A stretch of 6,094 nucleotides of DNA from an uncultured Veillonella sp. (lineage in GTDB: Bacteria; Bacillota; Negativicutes; Veillonellales; Veillonellaceae), in contig CABQQJ010000054.1 of the NCBI GenBank assembly GCA_902466275.1, forward strand, positions 1 to 6,094. Reading direction: 5' to 3'. Position 1 is the stretch's first letter. Each line of letters starts with the position of its first letter. Position numbers and translations under genes: made by a program. The notes beneath the pieces were generated by a model. The model saw nothing but the letters and a program-made list of their open reading frames with translations, made no database searches and was not told the origin of the DNA. Positions 1 through 4,954 of this stretch are shown one piece after another.

Positions 1-1436
1 GCTAGATGGTAAAAATTACCAAGGCCTAATAAAGCAATACGTTCACCATGACGAGTCACCTCAGATTTATTTAAAATGCTGTAATCAGTCGTATCAGCTA
101 CACCAGTAGATGTAAATTCACCTACAGGAACACGAATTGCCACAGGATGCTCGTGTTGATGCACAGCATATTCGGTCATAGCCAACAACTCTTCATTATT
201 AGTAGGTGCTAAGTATACTAAGTTAGGAATGTTTGTAAGCATAGGAATATCAAAGAAACCTAAATGAGTGACATCGTTCATGCCATATACAGATGCCATA
301 TGATTGATGATAACTGCACTGTTATTATTTACACAAAGATCTTGTACCAATTGGTCATAGGTACGTTGTAAGAACGTACTATATACATTAAACACTGGCT
401 TACCACCATTTTTCGCAATACCAGAACTCATCGCAATAGCATGTTCTTCCGCAATACCTACATCGATATATTGTTTACCAGCCTCGTCACGCCATTTAGC
501 ATTAAACCCAAATCCCCCTGGTGTACCTGCAGCAATAGCTACCACTGTTGGATCTGCTTTAATTTGCTCCATCAAATAGTCCGCAATTGTACCAGCATAG
601 GTCGGACCATGATGTTCCTTTTTGAGTTTACCTGTTTCTAAATCAAATGGCCTTGTCCAGTGGAAGGCCTCTTTATTTTGCTCTGCAATAGCATAACCCT
701 TACCTTTTTGAGTAACAATATGTAAAACGATCGGATGGTTAATATCTTTTACATCCTTAAACACATTGATTAATGTTTCCAAATCATTGCCATCGGCTAC
801 AAAACGATAGTCTAAACCAAGCGCCTTAAAAATATTGTTAGAGCTTTCACCATTAGACTCGCGCAATTCACGAAGGCCACGATACAAACCACCATGGTTT
901 TCTGCAATGGATTGGTCATTATCGTTGACGATAATAATCATATTGCTATCTAATGTGGCCGCATAATCTAGACCCTCAAAGGCTTCCCCACCAGATAAAG
1001 AACCATCACCAATGATAGCGATAATATTTTCAGAGTCTCCCTTTAAATTCCGAGCAGTAGCTAGGCCAGATGCTAAGGAGATAGATGTGGATGTATGACC
1101 AATATTAAAGAAATCATGCTCACTTTCAGTAGGATCTGTATAACCTGTTACATCATCATAATGATCATGATCTAAGAACGCCAACGCGCGACCGGTAACC
1201 ATCTTATGTACATAGGACTGATGAGACACGTCATAAACAATCTTATCTACAGGAGAATTAAATACATAGTGCAAGGCCATAATCATTTCTGCTACGCCCA
1301 TAGGAGGGCCAAAATGACCACCATGCTCAGAAACCTTTGTCATAAGAGCTTGACGAGCTTGTGCTGTCAAATCTGTTAATTCAGAAATAGATAAGCCTTT
1401 TAAATCGGCTGGAGATTTTATATCAATTAAGTTCAT
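1..1436 (-). CDS. 1-deoxy-D-xylulose-5-phosphate synthase family protein (DXS-like ThDP enzyme), C-terminus outside window
   Basis: 478 codons are visible; the 3' end is cut by the window edge. The order is the DXS one: ThDP pyrophosphate domain (about 1-260), pyrimidine domain (about 275-440), start of the C-terminal domain. Seen: H41, DVSHQ with H72, GHTSTS with H114, the ThDP/metal motif GDG 143-145 to N171, H259, the activating glutamate in AEEH (E330), YSTFLQR (Y352, R358) and THLG (H391). From H259 on, numbering is a constant 40 below E. coli DXS as remembered. This makes the acceptor-binding R420, D427 and R478 into M380, N387 and V438. The segment after NDNDQSIAEN is also about 35 residues shorter than in E. 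coli. Databases would call it DXS (pyruvate plus glyceraldehyde 3-phosphate to DXP), but I infer a paralogue with a different acceptor. Similar proteins are remembered from lactic acid bacteria that lack the MEP pathway. The start is fixed by AAAGGAA 5 nt upstream. The divergent merR gene probably controls it. Confidence 0.9.
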   Translation of the reverse strand, partial: MNLIDIKSPADLKGLSISELTDLTAQARQALMTKVSEHGGHFGPPMGVAEMIMALHYVFNSPVDKIVYDVSHQSYVHKMVTGRALAFLDHDHYDDVTGYTDPTESEHDFFNIGHTSTSISLASGLATARNLKGDSENIIAIIGDGSLSGGEAFEGLDYAATLDSNMIIIVNDNDQSIAENHGGLYRGLRELRESNGESSNNIFKALGLDYRFVADGNDLETLINVFKDVKDINHPIVLHIVTQKGKGYAIAEQNKEAFHWTRPFDLETGKLKKEHHGPTYAGTIADYLMEQIKADPTVVAIAAGTPGGFGFNAKWRDEAGKQYIDVGIAEEHAIAMSSGIAKNGGKPVFNVYSTFLQRTYDQLVQDLCVNNNSAVIINHMASVYGMNDVTHLGFFDIPMLTNIPNLVYLAPTNNEELLAMTEYAVHQHEHPVAIRVPVGEFTSTGVADTTDYSILNKSEVTRHGERIALLGLGNFYHL

Positions 1437-1531
1437 ATGTGTTCCTTTCATTAGGTGTCATATAACAATACAACCTCTAGAATTTGTATTGTATTACTAA
1501 CCGTGCTATACTGTATGTCCAGCATGTAATA

Positions 1532-1562
1532 AGTATAGAACTTAAAGTTAGGTTTAAGTCAA
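1532..1562 (-). promoter_or_regulatory. MerR-type promoter of the DXS-like gene (19-bp spacer)
   Basis: On the minus strand, -35 TTGACT (1562-1557) and -10 TATACT (1537-1532) each match the sigma-70 consensus at five of six positions. They are separated by exactly 19 bp. An overlong 19-20 bp spacer is the signature of promoters that MerR proteins activate by untwisting DNA, and the spacer here carries a dyad. Transcription should start near 1525, leaving a leader of about 90 nt with a 9-bp hairpin (1465-1473 with 1484-1492). Confidence 0.7.
1541..1558. promoter_or_regulatory. Probable MerR (AdhR-like) operator
   Basis: CTTAAAGTTAGGTTTAAG is a dyad of CTTAAA and TTTAAG around a 6-bp centre. 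It lies almost wholly in the 19-bp spacer of the DXS-like promoter. It differs at two central positions from the B. subtilis AdhR-type operator CTTAAAGTTAACTTTAAG, quoted from memory. The adjacent MerR protein is the obvious ligand. Confidence 0.65.
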
Positions 1563-1593
1563 GCGAGAACGTAAAACTTAACTCTAACCTTAA
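1542..1593. repeat. 18-bp imperfect inverted repeat between the divergent genes
   Basis: Arm 1542-1559 and arm 1576-1593 are reverse complements at 15 of 18 positions, with a 16-bp spacer. The left arm contains the AdhR-like operator. The right arm lies over the likely merR promoter. It may be a second, weaker binding site that lets the regulator act on both genes; this is inference. Confidence 0.5.
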
Positions 1594-1608
1594 AAATATA
1601 CGTATATT
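1578..1608 (+). promoter_or_regulatory. Candidate merR promoter
   Basis: TTAACT (1578-1583, four of six) and TATATT (1603-1608, five of six) are spaced 19 bp apart, again a MerR-like distance. The -10 lies in a perfect 14-bp palindrome (1595-1608) and in an overlapping dyad CGTATA-T-TATACG (1601-1613). Other -35 choices are possible, so this call is weaker than the divergent promoter. Confidence 0.4.
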
Positions 1609-1677
1609 ATACGCTTAATACATTACTCCTGACACTAAATCTTTTACGAATTTAATATGAACCCATAAGGAGGTCCT

Positions 1678-2175
1678 ATGACATATACTGTTGGCGAAAT
1701 CGCAAAAAAACTAAATGTGGCACCTTCTACATTGCGTTACTATGATAAAGAAGGTCTATTACCCTTCGTAGAACGTTCTGCTGGTGGTATCCGTGTATTC
1801 CATGACACAGATATGGATTGGCTAGAATTGATTGAATGCATGAAGCATACAGGTATGCCTATTAAAGAAATTAAACATTTTATCGACTACTGCGTCGAAG
1901 GTGATAGTCGCATCAATGAAAGATTATCTATTATCAAAAATCAACGAGATCGCGTATTAGTAGAAATCGAAAACCTACAAGCACGCTTGTCCATGCTAGA
2001 ATTTAAAACATGGTTTTATGAACAAGCTCAAGCAAATGGAACTACTAGTTTTTATGAAAGCTTAACACCTGATGATGTTCCTGTAGAGTATCATAAATAT
2101 TTCAAACGTAAATGGCGCGCCGATAAAGAAGCCGCTGAAAAAGGTGAATCACCTAAAAAATATAGAGCTGTATAA
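1678..2175 (+). CDS. MerR family transcriptional regulator, AdhR/NmlR-like
   Basis: This 165-residue protein has the MerR winged-helix DNA-binding domain at its N-terminus: YTVGEIAKKLNVAPSTLRYYDKEGL (3-27) followed by a wing with GGIRVF (36-41). A second helix pair follows (about 46-72), then a charged dimerisation coiled coil (about 76-112) and a lysine-rich tail. LIECMKHTGM places C54 where AdhR has its redox-active C52, and the following EGD is shared with AdhR as remembered. This suggests sensing of aldehydes or other electrophiles through a thiol. A second cysteine, C72, is present. Cysteine pairs of metal-sensing MerR proteins are not seen. AAGGAGGT lies only 3 nt before the ATG, which is tight, but the conserved fold begins at residue 3, so this start is firm. 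It is divergent from the DXS-like gene, whose promoter spacer carries a matching operator. The effector is unknown. Confidence 0.93.
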   Translation: MTYTVGEIAKKLNVAPSTLRYYDKEGLLPFVERSAGGIRVFHDTDMDWLELIECMKHTGMPIKEIKHFIDYCVEGDSRINERLSIIKNQRDRVLVEIENLQARLSMLEFKTWFYEQAQANGTTSFYESLTPDDVPVEYHKYFKRKWRADKEAAEKGESPKKYRAV

Positions 2176-2177
2176 CA

Positions 2178-2211
2178 AAGAGGAGCTATCCAACGGATAG
2201 CTCCTCTTCTT
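2178..2211 (+). terminator. Terminator of merR
   Basis: A perfect 14-bp stem (2178-2191 with 2195-2208) and a 3-nt loop AAC begin two bases after the merR stop. The tract after it on the plus strand is short and interrupted (CTTCTTAC). It may also work on the minus strand as a backstop for the rpsR operon, where CTCTTTGTT follows. Confidence 0.75.
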
Positions 2212-2217
2212 ACATAG

Positions 2218-2253
2218 CAAAAAGGCGGTACAACCAAATGGTTGTACCGCCTT
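2218..2253 (-). terminator. Terminator of the rpsF-ssb-rpsR operon
   Basis: Read on the minus strand, a 14-15 bp GC-rich stem (2253-2239 with 2236-2222) is closed by a very short loop and followed by five T. It starts 10 nt after the rpsR stop. The plus-strand side has no T run, so it serves the ribosomal operon. Confidence 0.85.
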
Positions 2254-2263
2254 GATTCATCAA

Positions 2264-2494
2264 TTATTCAGCAGTGAATGGCAATAAAGCAATTGCACGT
2301 GCACGTTTGATAGATGTAGTCAATTTGCGTTGATGTTTTGCGCAAGTACCGGAAATACGACGAGGTAAGATTTTGCCGCGTTCAGTCGTAAAACGACGAA
2401 GTTTAGCAACATCTTTATAGTCGATTTGATCGATATGGTCTGCACAGAAAACGCATACTTTTCTTCTTGGCTTTCTGCCTCTATCTCTTCTCAT
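2264..2494 (-). CDS. rpsR: 30S ribosomal protein S18
   Basis: S18 is a small-subunit protein that pairs with S6 on the platform of the 30S subunit. The 76 residues match the normal length. Basic N-terminus [12 protein letters not shown], core [20 protein letters not shown] and TAFT-like end LPFTAE are typical. C14, C17, C51 and H54 (CVFC and CAKH) form a zinc-ribbon set, so this is the zinc-binding (C+) version of S18. A strong AAAGGAGGA sits 6 nt before the ATG. It is last in the operon, 39 nt after ssb, with a terminator right behind; rplI, which often follows in other bacteria, is absent here. Confidence 0.98.
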   Translation of the reverse strand: MRRDRGRKPRRKVCVFCADHIDQIDYKDVAKLRRFTTERGKILPRRISGTCAKHQRKLTTSIKRARAIALLPFTAE

Positions 2495-2533
2495 TGCGAA
2501 TCCTCCTTTTCGAATTAGTAGGAGTCCCTGACA

Positions 2534-2932
2534 CTAGAACGGGATGTTTTCGTCATCGCCGCCTGTACTGAAACTATCAAAATTGGACCCACCTTCGAAA
2601 GAATTAGTATTCATATCAAGGGATTGGCCCACAAAGTTCGCTACCACTTCAGTAACGTACCGTTTTTGACCGTCCTGAGTCTCGTAAGAACGAGTTTGCA
2701 AACGACCTTCTACAAAGCAACGACTGCCTTTACGAAGATTGCCTGCCGCTTCACCAAGTTTGCCCCATGCAACGCAGTTGATGAAAGCAGTTTGTTCTTT
2801 CGTCTCATTTGTTGTGGAATCAATATAGGTATTTGTGGCAGCTACTGTGAAAGTTGCTACCGCACGACCAGTTTTGGTATAGCGTACTTCAGGATCACGA
2901 GCTAAATTACCTAGAATTTGTACAGAGTTCAT
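2534..2932 (-). CDS. ssb: Single-stranded DNA-binding protein SSB
   Basis: SSB coats single-stranded DNA during replication, repair and recombination, and recruits partner enzymes through its C-terminal tip. The 132-residue protein has the OB-fold at 1-106, opening MNSVQILGNLARDPEVRYT and including FINCVAWGKLGEAAGNLRKGS and FVEGRLQTRSYETQDGQKRY. A short glycine/serine/asparagine-rich linker follows, ending in the acidic tip DDENIPF. It is compact compared with the roughly 170 residues of many SSBs because the linker is short. GGAGG precedes the ATG, 19 nt downstream of the rpsF stop. Its place between rpsF and rpsR is the classic arrangement and implies co-transcription and shared control. 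Confidence 0.98.
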   Translation of the reverse strand: MNSVQILGNLARDPEVRYTKTGRAVATFTVAATNTYIDSTTNETKEQTAFINCVAWGKLGEAAGNLRKGSRCFVEGRLQTRSYETQDGQKRYVTEVVANFVGQSLDMNTNSFEGGSNFDSFSTGGDDENIPF

Positions 2933-2951
2933 GTTTTCCTCCAGGCTTTAA

Positions 2952-3236
2952 TTATGCTTCGTGTTTAACAATTAGATGTCTTAGGACTTCATCGTTGATT
3001 TTCAATACACGATCGATTTCTTTGATTTCAGCAGGTGCTGCTTCAAAGTTGATCAATACATAGAAACCGTCAGTGAATTTCTTCACAGCGTAAGCAAGAC
3101 GACGCTTGCCCCAACGATCTACCTTTTCTACTGTGCCGCCTACACGAGCAATTAAAGCTTCTACTTTTTCAATAACAGCGTTAGTTGCTTCCTCTTCAGC
3201 TGGTTTCACAATAAACATGACTTCGTATTTGTTCAT
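2952..3236 (-). CDS. rpsF: 30S ribosomal protein S6
   Basis: S6 binds S18 and 16S rRNA on the 30S platform. The 94 residues span the whole ferredoxin-like fold: MNKYEVMFIVKP at the start, GKRRLAYAVKKFTDGFYVLINFEA (44-67) in the middle, and LKINDEVLRHLIVK near the end. All are family hallmarks and the length is normal. The ATG follows a full AGGAGGTGA Shine-Dalgarno sequence at a suitable distance. It is the first gene of rpsF-ssb-rpsR. The leader can fold so that this Shine-Dalgarno is paired, which fits feedback control by the S6:S18 complex. Confidence 0.98.
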   Translation of the reverse strand: MNKYEVMFIVKPAEEEATNAVIEKVEALIARVGGTVEKVDRWGKRRLAYAVKKFTDGFYVLINFEAAPAEIKEIDRVLKINDEVLRHLIVKHEA

Positions 3237-3310
3237 ACAAAATCACCTCCTCTTTCGGACTAATGCCCCTATCGACACATAGGGGTAGGAAGTGCTTACC
3301 ATCAATAAGC
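3237..3310 (-). promoter_or_regulatory. S6:S18-type autoregulatory leader of rpsF
   Basis: On the mRNA strand, CACTTCCT (3294-3287) pairs over all eight positions (one G-U) with AGGAGGTG (3251-3244), which is the rpsF Shine-Dalgarno. Inside sits a second hairpin, CCCCTAT with ATAGGGG (3285-3279 with 3272-3266). An unpaired stretch holding CCG (3258-3256) lies between the two stems. A CCG displayed next to a basal stem is the known recognition feature of the S6:S18 leader motif, which mimics the 16S site. S6:S18 bound here would block rpsF translation. Confidence 0.75.
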
Positions 3311-3316
3311 CTTACT

Positions 3317-3345
3317 ATTATAACCTAAAAAAATGATGAAAGCAA
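3317..3345 (-). promoter_or_regulatory. Promoter of the rpsF-ssb-rpsR operon
   Basis: The -10 is a perfect TATAAT (3322-3317) and the -35 is TTGCTT (3345-3340), with a 17-bp spacer. The start should be near 3310. The -35 lies in the 3' arm of the upstream gene's terminator, and the T run of that terminator fills the spacer. Confidence 0.8.
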
Positions 3346-3371
3346 GGGCTCAGTTTAAGTCCTTGCTTTCA
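3327..3371 (-). terminator. Terminator of the MFS transporter gene
   Basis: An 11-bp stem, 3371-3361 with 3347-3337, can be extended inward by a G-U and two more pairs. It is followed on the minus strand by seven T (3333-3327) after a short gap. It begins 7 nt after the transporter stop and overlaps the rpsF promoter. Confidence 0.85.
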
Positions 3372-3377
3372 CAAATA

Positions 3378-4562
3378 TTATATACGATTATATTTTTCAT
3401 CCTCAGGAAAGGCAATAATAGCACAGATAATTACAAATATGGCTATTACCCCCATCATAGGATAGGCCGTATCATTTGGTAAGAAGGTAAGTATCAACGA
3501 TGACACAATACCACTACCATATTGCATGGCACCTAATAGTGCTGCCCCGGACCCGGCCATTCTACCTGCTCTATCTAAAGCTAATGCATTAGTTACAGCG
3601 GCAATGATACCATTCATGGAGAAGAATAGAAAACAGCCAATAACAATTAACCACAATGAATGGTAACCTAAGAACATCAAGCCCATAACAATGGATACAC
3701 AAACAGCAGCAAATAGTGTGGCATATTTCAATAGTCTATCGAGGCGTATAGCACTTACAATACGACGATTAATAGCACTTAACAACATAACACCAATAAT
3801 ATTGACAGAAAAGAGATAACCAAAATATTCTTTGGGCACTTCATACACATCTATATATACATAAGGCGATCCCGTTAAAAACGCATAAATGGCAATATAA
3901 AATGAGCTAACACATAGGGTATATTTCATAAACCCTTTATTGCGTAATAAAATCCAATAATTATTATAGGTATGGCCTATAGACTTTTTGCTCCTCTTCT
4001 CTACGGGATGTGTTTCCGGAAGCACTAATACGGCAACGAGCATTAAAAGCCCTATACCAACAAGCAACCAGAATATAGAATGCCATGTATACCATACAAG
4101 TAAATGTCCGGCTAACATTGGGCCTGCTATAGGCGCTATAGCCATAACAATGGCCAATGTAGACAACATTTTAGCCGCCTCAGTCCGACCATATAAGTCA
4201 CGGATCATAGCCCGTGATAGCATCGGTCCTACACAGGCACCAAATGCCTGAAACACACGCCAAGCCAATAACTCCATCATAGAGGAACTCAAGGCACAAC
4301 CTGCAGAACCAATAATAAATAAAACTATCCCTATAATCAGTGGCTTCTTACGACCAATTTTATCGCTAACGGCGCCCCAAAAAAGCTGAGCTAGCGCAAA
4401 CCCAATTAAGAAACCCGTCAACGTAAGCTCCGCATCACCATTGAGGTCACGCCCCATCTCAGGCATAGCTGGCAAATAAATATCCGTTGACAACGATGTA
4501 AACGCCATCAAAGCACTTAATATAGACGTAAAAAGCCATCCCTTATTGCTAATCGTCAGCAT
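3378..4562 (-). CDS. MFS multidrug efflux transporter, Bcr/CflA family
   Basis: This 394-residue inner-membrane protein has about 12 hydrophobic segments, the usual length for a proton-driven drug:H+ antiporter of the DHA1 (Bcr/CflA) group. Seen: STDIYLPAMPEM (25-36) with the family's membrane-embedded D27; loop 2-3 motif A GAVSDKIGRKKP (63-74); motif B RVFQAFGACVGPMLSRAMIRDLY (102-124); motif C APIAGPMLAGHL (143-154); and PETHP (182-186) before the charged central loop. The substrate cannot be read from the sequence; relatives export bicyclomycin, chloramphenicol or sulfonamides. The start is chosen because all upstream in-frame options are lost and the N-terminus is then normal, though the Shine-Dalgarno is poor. 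It is monocistronic, with its own promoter and terminator, and stands upstream of rpsF on the same strand. Confidence 0.94.
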   Translation of the reverse strand: MLTISNKGWLFTSILSALMAFTSLSTDIYLPAMPEMGRDLNGDAELTLTGFLIGFALAQLFWGAVSDKIGRKKPLIIGIVLFIIGSAGCALSSSMMELLAWRVFQAFGACVGPMLSRAMIRDLYGRTEAAKMLSTLAIVMAIAPIAGPMLAGHLLVWYTWHSIFWLLVGIGLLMLVAVLVLPETHPVEKRSKKSIGHTYNNYWILLRNKGFMKYTLCVSSFYIAIYAFLTGSPYVYIDVYEVPKEYFGYLFSVNIIGVMLLSAINRRIVSAIRLDRLLKYATLFAAVCVSIVMGLMFLGYHSLWLIVIGCFLFFSMNGIIAAVTNALALDRAGRMAGSGAALLGAMQYGSGIVSSLILTFLPNDTAYPMMGVIAIFVIICAIIAFPEDEKYNRI

Positions 4563-4592
4563 AAAGACACCACTTTCATATAAAACCGCACT

Positions 4593-4621
4593 ATAATATG
4601 TATTTATTTAGATTATATCAA
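4593..4621 (-). promoter_or_regulatory. Promoter of the MFS transporter gene
   Basis: TTGATA (4621-4616) and TATTAT (4598-4593) each match consensus at five of six positions, with a 17-bp spacer. The start near 4586 gives a leader of only about 24 nt. That leader lacks a convincing Shine-Dalgarno and contains an overlapping 7-codon reading frame (4579-4556). Confidence 0.65.
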
Positions 4622-4660
4622 AAACAAAGTTAATCCTATATAGTTTTGATATTTTACAAT

Positions 4661-4685
4661 AAAAAAGCGTAGTAAAACACTACGC
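4661..4685 (-). terminator. Minus-strand terminator without an annotated gene
   Basis: On the minus strand, GCGTAGT and ACTACGC (4685-4679 with 4673-4667) form a 7-bp stem with a 5-nt loop followed by six T (4666-4661). No minus-strand reading frame of note lies upstream before 5195. It would end an RNA antisense to the small toxin-like gene and shield the transporter promoter. Confidence 0.7.
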
Positions 4686-4735
4686 AAAAATTGGTATATA
4701 ACAAAATGTCAATTCTATTTTTCCTAAAATTACAT

Positions 4736-4744
4736 TGATATACT
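4736..4744 (+). promoter_or_regulatory. Extended -10 promoter of the small toxin-like gene
   Basis: TGATATACT combines a TGN extension (4736-4738) with TATACT (4739-4744, five of six). No good -35 stands at the right distance, which an extended -10 can tolerate. The expected start near 4751 gives a 5' UTR of about 47 nt. Confidence 0.55.
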
Positions 4745-4773
4745 AATGCTAAGAGTCATCACGTGAGTTAGGC

Positions 4774-4793
4774 TCATCACCGAAAGGTGGTGA
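4774..4793 (+). promoter_or_regulatory. Hairpin sequestering the Shine-Dalgarno of the toxin-like gene
   Basis: TCATCACC (4774-4781) pairs with GGTGGTGA (4786-4793) over eight positions, with one G-U, closed by a GAAA (GNRA) tetraloop. The 3' arm holds the Shine-Dalgarno AAGGTGGTGA, 7 nt before the ATG. The stem excludes the 12-nt end-to-end pairing, because both use 4774-4778. Confidence 0.75.
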
Positions 4794-4797
4794 TACT

Positions 4798-4875
4798 ATG
4801 AGCAAATTCGAAAAGTACTACTTAATTCTTTTTGTAATTTCCATAGCAATATCACTCTTTGCACTATTCAAATAA
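4798..4875 (+). CDS. Small hydrophobic peptide, probable type I toxin (holin-like / TxpA-BsrG-like)
   Basis: This is a 25-residue frame. It starts MSKFEKYY, runs through one hydrophobic segment (about 9-24, LILFVISIAISLFALF) and ends in lysine. The short charged head with a [YF]-E near the start and a single membrane span is the plan of small Gram-positive holin-like type I toxins, which insert in the cytoplasmic membrane. I recognise the architecture, not a specific family member. It has its own extended -10 promoter, a Shine-Dalgarno in a GAAA-capped hairpin, paired mRNA ends, a structured 3' region and a terminator. A terminator on the opposite strand implies an antisense RNA. It could instead be a harmless membrane microprotein, but the RNA structure argues for tight control. 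Confidence 0.65.
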   Translation: MSKFEKYYLILFVISIAISLFALFK

Positions 4876-4888
4876 TGTAAAGACAAAA

Positions 4889-4929
4889 GCCTAACGCAAC
4901 AGAGTATTCAAAATACTCGCACGCTAGGC
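4889..4929 (+). other. Structured hairpin in the 3' UTR of the toxin-like mRNA
   Basis: GCCTAACG (4889-4896) pairs with CGCTAGGC (4922-4929) at seven of eight positions, enclosing a perfect 7-bp stem GAGTATT/AATACTC (4902-4908 with 4912-4918) with loop CAA. No T run follows, so it is a stabilising or pairing element and not a terminator. Confidence 0.6.
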
Positions 4930-4954
4930 AATCATAAGAAAACATTTATAAGAT

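Larger units (their letters stand above)
4661..4865 (-). ncRNA. Candidate antisense RNA (antitoxin) to the small membrane peptide gene
   Basis: The RNA is inferred from the orphan terminator at 4661-4685. A possible but weak promoter is TTGCGT (4899-4894) and CATTAT (4877-4872) with a 16-bp spacer. Such an RNA of about 205 nt would cover most of the toxin frame, its Shine-Dalgarno and its 5' end. The 5' end given is a guess; only the 3' end rests on a clear signal. Confidence 0.3.

Noticed and set aside
441..641. 66-residue plus-strand frame inside the DXS-like gene
   Set aside because: It is a shadow of the strongly conserved minus-strand coding sequence; no ribosome binding site or recognisable domain.
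2178..2253. Two long hairpins between merR and rpsR considered as a repeat or mobile-element end
   Set aside because: The two stems differ in sequence and each sits just after a stop codon; they are ordinary terminators of convergent genes.
2624..3063. Two overlapping plus-strand frames across ssb and rpsF
   Set aside because: Both lie antisense to highly conserved housekeeping genes and have no initiation signals.
3988..4251. 87-residue plus-strand frame inside the transporter gene
   Set aside because: Antisense shadow of membrane segments and the central loop; composition is not protein-like.
4707..4712. Perfect TTGACA on the minus strand upstream of the toxin-like gene
   Set aside because: No -10 lies 16-19 bp downstream; the only TATATA is 6 bp away, so it is not a usable promoter for the antisense RNA.
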